The notes below the pieces were generated by a model, which was given only the letters and a program-made list of their open reading frames with translations, did no database searches and had not been told where the DNA came from. A stretch of 64,000 nucleotides of DNA, from NCBI RefSeq assembly GCF_001425945.1, contig NZ_LMEB01000004.1:582761-646760 (forward strand), given 5' to 3'. Positions within the stretch are counted from its first letter, which is position 1. Every line of letters starts with the position of its first letter. The translations under genes were made by a program, and so were the position numbers. Origin of the DNA: Brevundimonas sp. Root1279. Its GTDB lineage: Bacteria > Pseudomonadota > Alphaproteobacteria > Caulobacterales > Caulobacteraceae. Below, in pieces: positions 46,547 to 56,049 of the stretch.

Positions 46547-46565
46547 GGGCGGCCTATAGCCGCCC
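46547..46565 (-). other. Hairpin in the rpmD-rplO gap (proximal to rplO)
   Basis: GGGCGGC / GCCGCCC with a CTATA loop. One of two stems in the 173-bp space between rpmD and rplO (46452-46624). No T-run on the minus strand. Confidence 0.5.
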
Positions 46566-46598
46566 CTGCCCTGCCGCCGCAAGCGGCGACTTGATGAT

Positions 46599-46618
46599 CC
46601 CGCCTCCGAAGAGGCGGG
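46599..46618 (-). other. Hairpin with TTCG loop just after rpmD
   Basis: On the minus strand CCCGCCTC-TTCG-GAGGCGGG, an 8-bp stem closed by a stable UUCG tetraloop, begins 7 nt after the rpmD stop. There is no T-run (ATCATC follows), so it looks more like a stability or processing element than a full terminator. Confidence 0.6.
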
Positions 46619-46624
46619 GTCAGC

Positions 46625-46822
46625 TTACTTTTCGACCACTTCGACCATGTGGGCGACCTTGGCGATCATGCCGCGGACGGAGGGGGTGTCCTCCAGGGTC
46701 GACTCGCGACCCACGCGGTTCAGGCCCAGGCCCGACAGGGTGGCGCGCTGGTCCGACTTGCGGCGGATCGGCGAACCGGTCTGGCGGATGGTGACGGTGG
46801 CTTTCGATTCAGTCTTGGCCAT
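46625..46822 (-). CDS. rpmD: 50S ribosomal protein L30
   Basis: 65 aa. [20 protein letters not shown] and the [20 protein letters not shown] segment identify L30. Canonical position between rpsE and rplO; starts 4 bp after rpsE. A TTCG-loop hairpin follows its stop. Confidence 0.98.
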   Translation of the reverse strand: MAKTESKATVTIRQTGSPIRRKSDQRATLSGLGLNRVGRESTLEDTPSVRGMIAKVAHMVEVVEK

Positions 46823-46825
46823 CTA

Positions 46826-47437
46826 TCAGCCCTCCACAGCTTCCGGCGACGAAGCGCCATCGTTGCGGCGGCCCATCAGGTCAGCGACCTTCTTGCCGCG
46901 CTTCGAGGCCACCTGACGGGGCGACGACTGGACCTTCAGAGCTTCGAAGGTGGCGCGGATCATGTTGTACGGGTTCGACGAGCCGGTCGACTTGCCGACG
47001 ACGTCCTGGACGCCGAGGGTTTCGAGGACCGCACGCATCGGACCGCCGGCGATCACGCCCGTCCCCGGAGGGGCCGCGCGCATCATGATCTTGCCGGCGC
47101 CCCAACGGCCCGAGCCGTCGTGGTGCAGGGTGCGGTTCTCGCGGAGCGGAACCTTGATCATGGTCTTCTTGGCTTCTTCGGTCGCCTTGCGGATGGCTTC
47201 CGGCACTTCGCGCGCCTTGCCATGACCGAAGCCGACGCGGCCCTTGCCGTCGCCGACGACCATCAGGGCCGCGAACGAGAACCGGCGGCCGCCTTTGACG
47301 GTCGCGGCGACGCGGTTGATGTGCACCAGCTTCTCGACGATGTCCGAATCCGGACCGTCGACGGCGGGGGCGTTGCGGTTGTCGCGACGGTCGCGGTTTT
47401 GACCGCCCTGGCCGCCACGTTGGGGTTGTTGCGCCAT
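46826..47437 (-). CDS. rpsE: 30S ribosomal protein S5
   Basis: 203 aa. The Gln/Gly/Arg-rich N-terminal extension ([20 protein letters not shown]) precedes the S5 core: [39 protein letters not shown] and [20 protein letters not shown]5 supports translational accuracy and helicase action at the mRNA entry. Canonical order rplR-rpsE-rpmD. Confidence 0.99.
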   Translation of the reverse strand: MAQQPQRGGQGGQNRDRRDNRNAPAVDGPDSDIVEKLVHINRVAATVKGGRRFSFAALMVVGDGKGRVGFGHGKAREVPEAIRKATEEAKKTMIKVPLRENRTLHHDGSGRWGAGKIMMRAAPPGTGVIAGGPMRAVLETLGVQDVVGKSTGSSNPYNMIRATFEALKVQSSPRQVASKRGKKVADLMGRRNDGASSPEAVEG

Positions 47438-47449
47438 CTGTCGCGTCCC

Positions 47450-47806
47450 TTAGAAGTTCAGGCCGGCTTCACGCGCGGCTTCCGCCAGCGCCTTCACCCG
47501 TCCGTGATAGATGTAGCCGCCGCGGTCGAAGACGACGTCCTTGACGCCCTTCTCGATGGCGCGTTCGGCGATCAGCTTGCCGATGGCGGCAGCAGCGGCG
47601 ACGTCCGAGCCCGACTTGCCCTTGCCGCCTTCCAGCGACGAGGCGGCGGCCACCGTGACGCCCTGGACGTCGTCGATGATCTGGGCCGAGATGTTCTTGT
47701 CCGAACGGTGAACCGACAGGCGCAGGCGACCGTTGGCGACAGCCTTCAGGCGGCGACGAGTGCGCTCGGCGCGGCGCTTGGCTTGCTGTTGAAGAGAAAG
47801 AGCCAT
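47450..47806 (-). CDS. rplR: 50S ribosomal protein L18
   Basis: 118 aa. The core [20 protein letters not shown] and the terminal [20 protein letters not shown] are L18 marks; the first 25 residues are strongly basic. It binds 5S rRNA together with L5. Follows rplF after 3 bp. Confidence 0.99.
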   Translation of the reverse strand: MALSLQQQAKRRAERTRRRLKAVANGRLRLSVHRSDKNISAQIIDDVQGVTVAAASSLEGGKGKSGSDVAAAAAIGKLIAERAIEKGVKDVVFDRGGYIYHGRVKALAEAAREAGLNF

Positions 47807-47809
47807 GAC

Positions 47810-48343
47810 TTACTTCTTCTTGCCTTCCTTGCGCCGGACCTTTTCGCCCGTGTAGCGCACGCCCTTGCCCTTGTAGGGTTCCGGCGGACGGAGCTTGCGG
47901 ATGACGGCGGCGATCTGACCGACGGCCTGCTTGTCAGCGCCGGAGATCTTGATCTCGGTCTGCTTGGGCACCGCGAAGGTGACGCCGGCAGGCGGTTCGA
48001 TGTCCACGTCGTGCGAGAAGCCGAGCTGCAGCGACAGGGCGTTGCCCTTCATCGCAGCGCGGTAACCCACGCCGACCAGGTCCAGCGACTTTTCAAAGCC
48101 GGTGGTGACGCCGACGACCATGTTGTCGACCAGGGTGCGCGACAGGCCCCACATGGCGCGGCCACGCTGGGTGTCGACGCGCAGACCGAGGTTCAGGCCT
48201 TCGTCGTTCTGGGTGACTTCGATTTCGTCGGCGACGGTCCAGGAGCGTTCGCCCTTGGGACCCTTCACCGACACGGTCTGGCCGTCGAGCGTGACAGTCA
48301 CGCCCTTCGGAACAGCAATGGTGCGTTTGCCGATACGGGACAT
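47810..48343 (-). CDS. rplF: 50S ribosomal protein L6
   Basis: 177 aa. [20 protein letters not shown] and [12 protein letters not shown] open the protein, and the C-terminal [20 protein letters not shown] is the conserved L6 end. L6 lies near the factor-binding site. Starts 1 bp after the rpsH stop region. Confidence 0.99.
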   Translation of the reverse strand: MSRIGKRTIAVPKGVTVTLDGQTVSVKGPKGERSWTVADEIEVTQNDEGLNLGLRVDTQRGRAMWGLSRTLVDNMVVGVTTGFEKSLDLVGVGYRAAMKGNALSLQLGFSHDVDIEPPAGVTFAVPKQTEIKISGADKQAVGQIAAVIRKLRPPEPYKGKGVRYTGEKVRRKEGKKK

Positions 48344-48344
48344 A

Positions 48345-48743
48345 TCAGTAGACCCTGCAGAGGACTTCGCCGCCCACCTTGGCTTCGCGAGCCGCGGTGT
48401 CCGACATGACGCCCTTGGACGTGGAGAGGATCGAGATGCCGAGGCCGTTCTTGATCGGCTTCAGATCGGCGATGGCCGAGTAAACGCGGCGGCCCGGCTT
48501 GGACACGCGCGAGATCTCGGCGATGACCGGCTGGCCGTCGAAATACTTCAGCTCGATCTCGAACTGCGGGAACTCACCCGGGTTCTGAACCAGGTTGTAA
48601 CCGCGGATGTAGCCCTCGTCCTGCAGCACGTCGAGGACGCGCTGGCGCAGACGCGAGGCCGGGGTCAGCACCTTCGAACGCTTGCGCATGGCGGCGTTCT
48701 TGATGCGAGCGATCATGTCGCTCAGGGGATCGTTGATCATCAT
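48345..48743 (-). CDS. rpsH: 30S ribosomal protein S8
   Basis: 132 aa. [20 protein letters not shown] and the closing [20 protein letters not shown] are S8 signatures. S8 binds 16S helix 21 and in E. coli represses the spc operon. Two in-frame ATG codons open the gene, and homologues suggest that either could start it. Confidence 0.99.
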   Translation of the reverse strand: MMINDPLSDMIARIKNAAMRKRSKVLTPASRLRQRVLDVLQDEGYIRGYNLVQNPGEFPQFEIELKYFDGQPVIAEISRVSKPGRRVYSAIADLKPIKNGLGISILSTSKGVMSDTAAREAKVGGEVLCRVY

Positions 48744-48757
48744 GTCTGTCGCTCCCC

Positions 48758-49063
48758 TTACCAGCTGGACTTCGTCAGGCCCGGGATCTGTCCCAGGTTG
48801 CCGAGTTCACGCAGGGCGATCCGGCTCATCTTGAGCTTGCGATAATAGGCGCGCGGACGGCCCGTCACTTCGCAGCGGTTGCGAATCCGGTTGGCGGCCG
48901 AGTTACGCGGCAGCTCAGCCAGCTTCAGGCGCGCCTCGAAGCGCTCCTCCAGCGGCAGGGATTCGTTGTTGGCGGTCGCCTTCAGGGCGGCCCGCTTGTC
49001 GGCGTATTTCGCGACGAGGGCTTTCACCTTCTCGTTGCGGTTCACGGCGCTCTTCTTAGCCAT
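48758..49063 (-). CDS. rpsN: 30S ribosomal protein S14
   Basis: 101 aa, the long zinc-free type: no CxxC pairs, and the C-terminal [20 protein letters not shown] is followed by [19 protein letters not shown]. Canonical position between rplE and rpsH. Confidence 0.99.
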   Translation of the reverse strand: MAKKSAVNRNEKVKALVAKYADKRAALKATANNESLPLEERFEARLKLAELPRNSAANRIRNRCEVTGRPRAYYRKLKMSRIALRELGNLGQIPGLTKSSW

Positions 49064-49082
49064 TGTGCTCTTCCCTTCCCGC

Positions 49083-49640
49083 TCAGTTCACGAACGGGAA
49101 CTTGAACTCGGCGAGGAGAGCCTTGGCTTCCTCATCGGTCTTGGCCGTGGTGCAGACGATGATGTCCATGCCCCACATCTGGTCGATCTGGTCGTAGTTG
49201 ATCTCCGGGAACACGATGTGCTCCTTCAGACCCGTGGCGTAGTTGCCGCGACCGTCGAACGAGGTGCCCTTCAGGCCCCGGAAGTCCTTCACGCGCGGCA
49301 GGGCGATCGTGATCAGACGGTCCAGGAACTCATACATCTGGTCGCCGCGCAGCGTGACCTTGCCGCCGACAACCATGCCTTCGCGCAGCTTGAAGCCGGC
49401 GATGGAGTTGCGGGCCTTGGTCGGAACGGCCTTCTGGCCGGCGATGGCGGTCAGATCCTTGAGGGCCGCGGTGGCCTTCTTGGAGTCGGCGACAGCTTCA
49501 CCGATGCCCATGTTCAGGACGATCTTGTCGAGCTTCGGCGTCTGCATCGGGTTGGTGTAACCGAACTTCTCGGTCATCACGGCCTTGATGCGGTCGTTGT
49601 ACTCGGCCTTGAGGCGCGGGGTGTACTTGGTGTCGGCCAT
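49083..49640 (-). CDS. rplE: 50S ribosomal protein L5
   Basis: 185 aa. [39 protein letters not shown] and [20 protein letters not shown] are L5 marks. It binds 5S rRNA and contacts the P-site tRNA. Its ATG overlaps the rplX stop region by one base. Confidence 0.99.
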   Translation of the reverse strand: MADTKYTPRLKAEYNDRIKAVMTEKFGYTNPMQTPKLDKIVLNMGIGEAVADSKKATAALKDLTAIAGQKAVPTKARNSIAGFKLREGMVVGGKVTLRGDQMYEFLDRLITIALPRVKDFRGLKGTSFDGRGNYATGLKEHIVFPEINYDQIDQMWGMDIIVCTTAKTDEEAKALLAEFKFPFVN

Positions 49641-49948
49641 TAGATGACGTCTCCCGTCGTCTTGGCGAAGCGGACCTTCTTGTCGCCTTCGATCTTGAAG
49701 CCGACGCGGGTCGCCTTGCCGTTGGCGTCGGCGATCGCGACGTTCGACAGGTGCAGCGACGCTTCCTTGTTCTTGATGCCGCCTTGCGGGTCAGCCTGGC
49801 TCGGGCGCGTGTGGCGCTGGACCATGTTGACGCCTTGCACAAGGACGCGGTTCTCGGTGGGGAGGACCTTCAGGACCTGGCCAGTGCGGCCCTTGTCCTT
49901 GCCGGTCAGGACGACGACGTTGTCGCCCTTTTTGATCTTGGCGGCCAT
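49640..49948 (-). CDS. rplX: 50S ribosomal protein L24
   Basis: 102 aa. [20 protein letters not shown] is the KOW motif of L24, an assembly-initiating protein of the large subunit. Follows rplN after 2 bp. Confidence 0.99.
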   Translation of the reverse strand: MAAKIKKGDNVVVLTGKDKGRTGQVLKVLPTENRVLVQGVNMVQRHTRPSQADPQGGIKNKEASLHLSNVAIADANGKATRVGFKIEGDKKVRFAKTTGDVI

Positions 49949-49950
49949 GG

Positions 49951-50319
49951 TTACAGGACCTCCGGGGCCAGCGAGATGATCTTCATGTGGTTCTTGGCGC
50001 GCAGTTCACGGGGAACCGGGCCGAAGATCCGGGTGCCGACCGGCTCGTTCTGCTTGTTGACGATGACGGCGGCCGACTTGTCGAAACGAATGACAGAGCC
50101 GTCCTTGCGCATGATGTCCTTGGCGGTGCGAACGACGATGGCGCGAACGACGTCGCCCTTCTTCACGCGACCACGCGGGATAGCTTCCTTCACCGAGGCG
50201 ACAATGGTGTCGCCCACCGAGGCGTAACGGCGCTTAGAACCGCCGAGCACCTTGATGCACATGACCCGGCGAGCGCCCGAGTTATCGGCCACCTCCAGGT
50301 TAGTTTGCATCTGGATCAT
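49951..50319 (-). CDS. rplN: 50S ribosomal protein L14
   Basis: 122 aa, the universal length. [39 protein letters not shown] and the end [16 protein letters not shown] fix the assignment. L14 forms part of an intersubunit bridge. Confidence 0.99.
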   Translation of the reverse strand: MIQMQTNLEVADNSGARRVMCIKVLGGSKRRYASVGDTIVASVKEAIPRGRVKKGDVVRAIVVRTAKDIMRKDGSVIRFDKSAAVIVNKQNEPVGTRIFGPVPRELRAKNHMKIISLAPEVL

Positions 50320-50337
50320 GGGATCCGATCCTTCTTT

Positions 50338-50577
50338 TTACGAAGCCGAGGCGGGGAGAACTTCCCACCGCTTCAGCTTGGACTTCGGGGCGCACTCGAC
50401 GATGCGGGCCAGGTCACCGACCTTGAGGGCGTTCGCTTCGTCGTGGGCGTGATACTTCTTGGACAGACGGACGGTCTTCTTCAGGACCGGGTGCAGCAGG
50501 GTGCGCTCGACCTTGACGACGACGGTCTTGTCGCCCTTGTCGGAGACGACCACGCCTTCGAGAATTCGCTTCGGCAT
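50338..50577 (-). CDS. rpsQ: 30S ribosomal protein S17
   Basis: 79 aa from the ATG at 50577 ([20 protein letters not shown]), with AAGGAAAC-like purines just upstream; an upstream start at 50610 overlaps rpm[20 protein letters not shown] is the conserved rRNA-binding segment. Confidence 0.98.
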   Translation of the reverse strand: MPKRILEGVVVSDKGDKTVVVKVERTLLHPVLKKTVRLSKKYHAHDEANALKVGDLARIVECAPKSKLKRWEVLPASAS

Positions 50578-50587
50578 CTTCGTTTCC

Positions 50588-50785
50588 TTAAACAGCCGCG
50601 CGCTTCTCACGCAGAAGCGTGGAGATGCGAGCGATGTCCTTGCGCACTTCCGAGACCCGGTGGGTCTTTTCCATCTGGCCGGTGGCGGCCTGGAAGCGCA
50701 GGTTGAACTGTTCCTTCTTGAGCTTCAGCAGCTCGTCGGACAGCTGGTCCGGGGTCTGGGACCGGAGATCGGCGATCTTGGTCAT
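50588..50785 (-). CDS. rpmC: 50S ribosomal protein L29
   Basis: 65 aa from the ATG at 50785, which overlaps the rplP stop as [25 protein letters not shown] and [19 protein letters not shown] are the L29 helices. It lies at the tunnel exit and helps bind trigger factor and SRP. Longer in-frame reading is within rplP and is not used. Confidence 0.98.
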   Translation of the reverse strand: MTKIADLRSQTPDQLSDELLKLKKEQFNLRFQAATGQMEKTHRVSEVRKDIARISTLLREKRAAV

Positions 50786-51225
50786 CAGGCAGCAGCCTCC
50801 ACATGGGCGACGCCGGCGTCGAGGCGGGTGACCACCTTGGTGCGGACCGGCAGCTTGGCGGCGCCGAGGCGCAGCGCTTCGCGAGCGATGTCGTCCGGCA
50901 CGCCGTCGATTTCGAACAGGATGCGGCCCGGGTGGCAACGCGCGGCCCAGTGGTCCACGGCGCCCTTGCCCTTGCCCATCCGGACTTCGGCCGGCTTGCC
51001 CGTGACGGGCAGGTCGGGGAAGACGCGGATCCAGACGCGGCCCTGACGCTTCATCTGGCGGGTGATCGCGCGGCGGGCCGCTTCGATCTGACGCGCAGTG
51101 ATGCGTTCCGGCTCCACCGTCTTCAGCCCGTAGGAGCCGAAGTTCAGCGAGAAACCGCCCTTGGCGGCGCCGTGGATGCGGCCCTTGAAGGCCTTACGGT
51201 ACTTGGTCTTTTTGGGTTGCAGCAT
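50785..51225 (-). CDS. rplP: 50S ribosomal protein L16
   Basis: 146 aa. [40 protein letters not shown] and [20 protein letters not shown] are L16 marks, including the conserved Arg in the segment modified in many bacteria. It contacts the A-site tRNA. Confidence 0.99.
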   Translation of the reverse strand: MLQPKKTKYRKAFKGRIHGAAKGGFSLNFGSYGLKTVEPERITARQIEAARRAITRQMKRQGRVWIRVFPDLPVTGKPAEVRMGKGKGAVDHWAARCHPGRILFEIDGVPDDIAREALRLGAAKLPVRTKVVTRLDAGVAHVEAAA

Positions 51226-51228
51226 GAC

Positions 51229-51981
51229 CTAGTTCTCACGTCCCCGGTCGCGACGCGGACCGCGATCACCGCGGGGGCCACGTTCACGGCCTTCGTTGGA
51301 AGACGGGCCGGCAGCTTCCTGGGCCCAGCGCTTGTCCTGGGCCATCGGATCGTGCTCGAGCACTTCGCCTTTGAAGACCCACACCTTCACACCGATGATG
51401 CCGTAGGTCGTCTTGGCTTCGATGAAGCCATAGTCGATGTCGGCGCGCAGGGTGTGCAGCGGCACGCGACCTTCGCGGTACCACTCCATGCGGGCGATTT
51501 CAGCGCCGCCGAGGCGACCCGAAACGTTGATGCGGACGCCCTTGGCGCCGAGGCGCATGGCCGACTGCATCGCACGCTTCATGGCGCGGCGGAACGCGAT
51601 ACGGCGTTCCAGCTGCTGCGCGATGTTTTCAGCGATCAGCTGCGCGTCGGTCTCCGGCTTGCGGACCTCGACGATGTTCAGGTGAACTTCGCCTTCCGTC
51701 TGGGCCGAGATGTCCTTGCGGAGCTTCTCGATGTCAGCGCCCTTCTTGCCGATCACGACACCCGGACGGGCGGCGTAGATCGTCACGCGGCACTTCTTGT
51801 GCGGGCGCTCGATGATGATGCGCGACACGCCGGCGGCGTTCAGGCGTTCCTTGAGCCACGTGCGCAGCTTCAGGTCCTGGTGCAGGAGCTTGGCGTAATC
51901 GGCGCCGCCGGCGAACCAGCGGCTGTCCCACGTACGGTTGACGCCGAGGCGCAGACCGATCGGATTGACTTTCTGACCCAT
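51229..51981 (-). CDS. rpsC: 30S ribosomal protein S3
   Basis: 250 aa. [20 protein letters not shown] begins the protein; the KH domain has [19 protein letters not shown], and [19 protein letters not shown] marks the C-terminal domain. The last 25 residues form an Arg/Gly-rich tail ([19 protein letters not shown]). S3 helps unwind mRNA at the entry site. Confidence 0.99.
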   Translation of the reverse strand: MGQKVNPIGLRLGVNRTWDSRWFAGGADYAKLLHQDLKLRTWLKERLNAAGVSRIIIERPHKKCRVTIYAARPGVVIGKKGADIEKLRKDISAQTEGEVHLNIVEVRKPETDAQLIAENIAQQLERRIAFRRAMKRAMQSAMRLGAKGVRINVSGRLGGAEIARMEWYREGRVPLHTLRADIDYGFIEAKTTYGIIGVKVWVFKGEVLEHDPMAQDKRWAQEAAGPSSNEGRERGPRGDRGPRRDRGREN

Positions 51982-52361
51982 CAGGCGGCCTCACCGGCTT
52001 CGCGGACCACGATGGTGATCTCCGCGAAAGGTTTCAGGATGCGCGACGAGCGGCCACGAGCGCGGCTCGCGAAACGCTTCATCACCAGGTTCTTGCCCAC
52101 GAAGGCCTCGGCGACGACGAGGTTGTCGATGTCGAGGTTGTGGTTGTTTTCGGCGTTCGAAACGGCCGAATACAGGACCTTGCGGACGTCGGTGGCGATG
52201 CGCTTACGGCTGAATTCCAGCTCGTTGAGCGCCTTCTGCACCGGCAGGCCGCGGATCGACTGGGCCACCAGGTTCAGCTTCTGAGGGCTGATCCGGACGT
52301 TCACCAGCTTGGCGCGGGCTTCAGTCGGGGCGACCCGACGGGGGTTCTTGGTCTGGGCCAT
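51981..52361 (-). CDS. rplV: 50S ribosomal protein L22
   Basis: 126 aa. [20 protein letters not shown] and the loop ending [20 protein letters not shown] (here [16 protein letters not shown]) place it as L22, whose extended loop lines the exit tunnel. Its stop overlaps the rpsC start by one base. Confidence 0.99.
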   Translation of the reverse strand: MAQTKNPRRVAPTEARAKLVNVRISPQKLNLVAQSIRGLPVQKALNELEFSRKRIATDVRKVLYSAVSNAENNHNLDIDNLVVAEAFVGKNLVMKRFASRARGRSSRILKPFAEITIVVREAGEAA

Positions 52362-52364
52362 GAA

Positions 52365-52643
52365 TTACTTCCTCTTGGCCTTCTTGTCCGCCGCGTGGCC
52401 CGGGAAGTTCCGGGTCGGGGCGAACTCGCCGAACTTCATGCCGACCATTTCTTCGGAGACCGACACCGGCACGTGCTTTTGGCCGTTGTGGACACCGAAG
52501 GTCAGGCCGACGAACTGCGGCAGGATGGTGGAGCGGCGCGACCAGGTCTTGATCACGTCCTTGCGGCCCGACGTCGAAGCGGCGTCGGCCTTCTTGAGCA
52601 GATACCCGTCTACGAACGGGCCTTTCCAGGAGGAGCGGGCCAT
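52365..52643 (-). CDS. rpsS: 30S ribosomal protein S19
   Basis: 92 aa. [40 protein letters not shown] and [20 protein letters not shown] are universal S19 motifs. It binds 16S rRNA in the head with S13. Follows rplB after 3 bp. Confidence 0.99.
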   Translation of the reverse strand: MARSSWKGPFVDGYLLKKADAASTSGRKDVIKTWSRRSTILPQFVGLTFGVHNGQKHVPVSVSEEMVGMKFGEFAPTRNFPGHAADKKAKRK

Positions 52644-52646
52644 CGG

Positions 52647-53480
52647 TTAGCGAGCCTTCTTCACGTGGCGGCTGCGGATGATGAACTTATCCGTAGCCTT
52701 GTTCTTGCGGGTGCGGGTGCCCTTGGTGTCCTTGCCCCACGGCGTGACCGGGGTGCGACCACCCGAGGTCCGGCCTTCACCACCACCGTGCGGGTGGTCG
52801 ATGGGGTTCATGGCGACGCCGCGGACGTGCGGACGCCAGCCCATGTGGCGGACGCGACCGGCCTTGCCGAGGTTCTGGTTCATGTGGTCGGGGTTCGAAA
52901 CCGCGCCCACCGTGGCCATGCAGCCGTCCAGGACCATGCGCAGCTCGCCCGAGCCGAGACGGATCTGGGCGTAGCCCTGATCGCGACCGACCAGCTGGGC
53001 GTAGGCGCCGGCCGAACGGGCCAGCTGAGCGCCCTTGCCCGGCTTCATCTCCACGTTGTGGATGATGGTGCCGACCGGGATCGAGCGCAGCGGCATGGCG
53101 TTGCCCGGCTTCACGTCGACCTTCTCGCCGGCCACGACCGTGTCGCCCGCCTTCAGGCGTTGCGGCGCGATGATGTAGGCCTTTTCGCCGTCCTCATAGG
53201 TGATGAGGGCGATGAAGGCGGTCCGGTTCGGATCGTATTCCAGGCGTTCGACGGTCGCCGAGGCGAACTTGCGACGCTTGAAGTCGATCTTGCGGTACAG
53301 TGTCTTGGCGCCACCGCCGCGGAAGCGGACGGCGATACGACCGCCCTGACCGCGTCCACCCGACTTGGTCAGGCCTTCGGTCAGCGACTTCTCGGGACGG
53401 CCCTTGTGGAGCTCCGAGCGGTCGATCAGCACCAGGGCGCGGCGGCCCGGCGACGTCGGATTGTAAGTCTTCAAGGCCAT
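52647..53480 (-). CDS. rplB: 50S ribosomal protein L2
   Basis: 277 aa. [20 protein letters not shown] near the start, GRNNQGRITVR-equivalent [19 protein letters not shown], and the C-terminal [20 protein letters not shown] with the essential His. L2 joins the subunits and is close to the peptidyl transferase centre. Confidence 0.99.
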   Translation of the reverse strand: MALKTYNPTSPGRRALVLIDRSELHKGRPEKSLTEGLTKSGGRGQGGRIAVRFRGGGAKTLYRKIDFKRRKFASATVERLEYDPNRTAFIALITYEDGEKAYIIAPQRLKAGDTVVAGEKVDVKPGNAMPLRSIPVGTIIHNVEMKPGKGAQLARSAGAYAQLVGRDQGYAQIRLGSGELRMVLDGCMATVGAVSNPDHMNQNLGKAGRVRHMGWRPHVRGVAMNPIDHPHGGGEGRTSGGRTPVTPWGKDTKGTRTRKNKATDKFIIRSRHVKKAR

Positions 53481-53484
53481 CTGA

Positions 53485-53790
53485 TCAGAGCCCCGTGGTG
53501 ACGTCGATCGACTGGCCTTCAGCCAGCGTCACGATCGCTTTTTTGATATCGACCCGACGGCCCATGATGCCGCGGAAACGCTTGGTCTTGCCCTTCTGGA
53601 CGAGGGTGTTGACCTTCAGCACGTTGACCTTGAACAGGGCCTCGACCGCCGCGGCGATCTCGTCCTTCGAGGCGTTGTCCGCGACGCGGAAGACGACCTT
53701 GTTCTGTTCCGACAGGATCGTGGCCTTCTCGGTGATCACCGGAGCCAGGATGGTGTCGTAGTGACGCGCAGTGGGTTGAGCGCCGGCCAT
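53485..53790 (-). CDS. rplW: 50S ribosomal protein L23
   Basis: 101 aa. [20 protein letters not shown] and [20 protein letters not shown] are L23 motifs, and [20 protein letters not shown] closes the rRNA-binding part. It is the main docking site for trigger factor at the tunnel exit. Its ATG overlaps the rplD stop. Confidence 0.99.
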   Translation of the reverse strand: MAGAQPTARHYDTILAPVITEKATILSEQNKVVFRVADNASKDEIAAAVEALFKVNVLKVNTLVQKGKTKRFRGIMGRRVDIKKAIVTLAEGQSIDVTTGL

Positions 53791-54428
53791 TACGCGGCCT
53801 CCTTCTGGGCGAAGCGCGCCTCGATGGCTTCAACAGCCGCCTTGGTCAGCACCAGCTTGTCGGCCCGCAGGATGTCATAGACGTTCAGGCCGGCGTTCGG
53901 CAGCACGTCGATGTGCGGGATGTTGCGAGCGGCCAGACCGAAGTTCGTGTCGACTTCCGGACCAGCGATGATCAGGGCCTTGGTCCAGCCGAGCTTGCCG
54001 AAGGTCTCGCGCAGCGAGGCCGTCTTGGCTTCCTTGACCGAAACGCTGTCGACGACGACCAGGTCGCCGGCCTTGGCCTTCGACGAGAGCGCGTGACGCA
54101 GGGCCAGGGCGCGGACCTTCTTCGGCAGCGAGAAGCCGTGGTCGCGAACGACCGGACCGAAGGCGCGCGAACCGCCGACGAACTGCGGTGCACGGCGCGA
54201 ACCGTGACGAGCGCCGCCGGTGCCCTTCTGCTTGTACATCTTCTTGCCCGTACGAGAGTTCTCGTTGCGGGTTTGAACCTTGTGGGTGCCGGCGCGGCGC
54301 TTGGCCAGCTGCCAGTTGACGTAACGGGCCAGGAGGTCGCCGCGAATGTCGGTGATGCCGAAGACGGCGTCCGACAGTTCAACGTCGCCCGAGGCCTTGC
54401 CGTCGAGTTTGATGACCGAGAGTTTCAT
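53790..54428 (-). CDS. rplD: 50S ribosomal protein L4
   Basis: 212 aa. The extended loop [20 protein letters not shown] and the [19 protein letters not shown] segment are typical L4 tunnel-lining sequence. In gammaproteobacteria L4 represses the S10 operon through its leader; whether this holds here is not known. Overlaps rplC and rplW at its ends. Confidence 0.99.
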   Translation of the reverse strand: MKLSVIKLDGKASGDVELSDAVFGITDIRGDLLARYVNWQLAKRRAGTHKVQTRNENSRTGKKMYKQKGTGGARHGSRRAPQFVGGSRAFGPVVRDHGFSLPKKVRALALRHALSSKAKAGDLVVVDSVSVKEAKTASLRETFGKLGWTKALIIAGPEVDTNFGLAARNIPHIDVLPNAGLNVYDILRADKLVLTKAAVEAIEARFAQKEAA

Positions 54429-55183
54429 TACGCTTCACCGCCTTCGGTCGCTTCGACGGCCGGGGCTTCTTCAGCCGGAGTCTCAGCGGATTGAGCAGCC
54501 GCGGCCTTGTTCGACTTCACACCGCCCGGGAAGGGGGCTTCAGCCGGACGGGCCTTCTTCACGGCGTCGCGGATCTTGACCCACGTGCCTTCGTGACCCG
54601 GGACAGCGCCCTTGATCATGATCAGGCCGCGGTCGGCGTCGACGCGGAAGACGGTCAGGTTCTGGGTGGTGACGACTTCCTGGCCGAGGTGGCCGGCCAT
54701 CTTCTTACCCGGGAACGTACGGCCCGGGTCCTGACGGTTACCCGTCGAACCGTGCGAGCGGTGCGAGACCGACACACCGTGCGTGGCGCGAAGACCGCCG
54801 AAGTTCCAGCGCTTCATAGCGCCGGCGAAGCCCTTGCCGATGGTCTCGGCCTGGACGTCGACCTTCTGGCCGGCGACGAAGTGGTCAGCCGAGAACTCGG
54901 CGCCGACTTCCATCATCGCGTCCGCATCGATGCGGAATTCAGTGACATAGGCCTTCGGCTCCACTTCCAGCTTCGCGAAAGCTTCGCGTTGAGCCTTGTT
55001 GGTGTTCTTGGCCTTCTTGGTGCCAGCGCCCAGCTGGAGAGCGACGTAGCCGTCACGCTCCTGGGTACGTTGGCCGACGACTTGGCAGCCGTCGAGCTGC
55101 AGCACAGTGACCGGAACGTGCGCGCCGTCATCGGCGAACACGCGGGTCATGCCCAGCTTCTTGGCGATCACGCCCGTGCGCAT
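54428..55183 (-). CDS. rplC: 50S ribosomal protein L3
   Basis: 251 aa. [20 protein letters not shown] at the start, [20 protein letters not shown] and [20 protein letters not shown] in the core with the Gln methylated in many bacteria. An Ala/Glu-rich tail of about 35 residues ([20 protein letters not shown]) extends the usual C-terminus, as in other alphaproteobacteria. Confidence 0.99.
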   Translation of the reverse strand: MRTGVIAKKLGMTRVFADDGAHVPVTVLQLDGCQVVGQRTQERDGYVALQLGAGTKKAKNTNKAQREAFAKLEVEPKAYVTEFRIDADAMMEVGAEFSADHFVAGQKVDVQAETIGKGFAGAMKRWNFGGLRATHGVSVSHRSHGSTGNRQDPGRTFPGKKMAGHLGQEVVTTQNLTVFRVDADRGLIMIKGAVPGHEGTWVKIRDAVKKARPAEAPFPGGVKSNKAAAAQSAETPAEEAPAVEATEGGEA

Positions 55184-55203
55184 CGGATCCCGCCTCTTTC
55201 TAC

Positions 55204-55509
55204 TTAGATCTTGATCTCGACGTCCACGCCGGCGGACAGGTCGAGCTTCATGAGCGCGTCCACGGTCTGCGGGGTGGGGTCGACAATGTCGAGCACGCGT
55301 TTGTGCGTGCGGATTTCAAACTGCTCGCGCGACTTCTTATCGACGTGCGGCGAGCGGTTCACGGTGAACTTTTCGATCAGGGTCGGCAGCGGGATCGGAC
55401 CGCGAACGGTCGCGCCCGTGCGCTTGGCGGTGTTGACGATCTCGCGCGTCGAAAAGTCGAGGACGCGATGATCGAAGGCCTTGAGCCTGATGCGGATGCT
55501 TTGATCCAT
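55204..55509 (-). CDS. rpsJ: 30S ribosomal protein S10
   Basis: 101 aa from the ATG at 55509 ([20 protein letters not shown]); a TTG six codons upstream is in frame. [20 protein letters not shown] and [20 protein letters not shown] are diagnostic. S10 also serves as NusE in antitermination. It is the first gene of the superoperon, behind a structured leader. Confidence 0.99.
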   Translation of the reverse strand: MDQSIRIRLKAFDHRVLDFSTREIVNTAKRTGATVRGPIPLPTLIEKFTVNRSPHVDKKSREQFEIRTHKRVLDIVDPTPQTVDALMKLDLSAGVDVEIKI

Positions 55510-55747
55510 ATCGGTCGTATTTCCCAAGCAGGCGAACCTGCGTCCCTGTGAACCATTTCAAAGACCGGAGTCTTCAGGCCGAGAGGCCTTCAGAGTACGC
55601 ACGTCCGCAAAAACGATCGGCCCACGCAGTCTCCCGCGAAGGCCGTTGAAGTCCTGGGTCACTGCAAAGAACAGGGTCTCAGGTCGTTCCTGCGGACCGC
55701 GTCTGCACCACAAACTCAAGCGAGGTGCACAGCCGGTCCAACAAGAG
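55510..55747 (-). promoter_or_regulatory. Structured 5' leader of the S10 operon
   Basis: About 240 nt between the predicted start of transcription and the rpsJ ATG, without a credible ORF. Three stem-loops precede the start: GCAGG-TTCG-CCTGC (55528-55541), AAGAC/GTCTT (55561-55574) and AGGCC/GGCCT (55576-55589). The stacking of small stems and the weak Shine-Dalgarno suggest a regulated leader, perhaps bound by a ribosomal protein. An open frame at 55558-55923 on this strand runs through the promoter and is not coding. Confidence 0.6.
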
Positions 55748-55753
55748 TGGGCG

Positions 55754-55782
55754 CTTATGACGATCGATTCCGCTTCCGTCAA
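55754..55782 (-). promoter_or_regulatory. Promoter of the S10-spc-alpha superoperon
   Basis: On the minus strand TTGACG (55782-55777), a 17-bp spacer and CATAAG (55759-55754). Its -35 is the same hexamer as in the rpsM promoter. The region from 55510 to 56049 (540 bp) carries this promoter, the S10 leader and, towards the right, the upstream region of the divergent barrel gene. Confidence 0.75.
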
Positions 55783-55914
55783 GCGGCGAAAGCAAGGCAG
55801 AGCCGCTCGTTGAACCAGATGACGCCCAACCGGTCCTCGGCCGTCGGATTGTGACAGCGGAGTGAGCCGCGGCCTTAATCGCTCCGCGTATTTGTCACCT
55901 TCTCGCCACATTGC

Positions 55915-55930
55915 GTGACCCAAGCGTCAC
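55915..55930. promoter_or_regulatory. GTGAC-N6-GTCAC inverted repeat between rpsJ and the barrel genes
   Basis: GTGACCCAAGCGTCAC is a 5-bp-arm palindrome; further GTCAC and GTGAC half-sites occur at 55893 and 55952 nearby. It lies between the divergent promoters of rpsJ and the barrel genes and might be an operator for the latter. No cognate regulator is evident. Confidence 0.35.
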
Positions 55931-56049
55931 AGTGGCGCCAAACCCCTGTTTTGTGACGGCTTTGTAATAGCAACGCTCGCGGGGGTCCTGATAGCCGGAC
56001 CGTCCCGCGACGAATCTGACGCGGCATCGAAATGGGACCTAAGAAAAAA

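Noticed and set aside
55558..55923. 121-aa open frame upstream of rpsJ on the minus strand
   Set aside because: It runs through the predicted S10 promoter and the leader hairpins, has no ribosome binding site and no recognisable domain. Its composition is like other chance frames in this GC-rich DNA.
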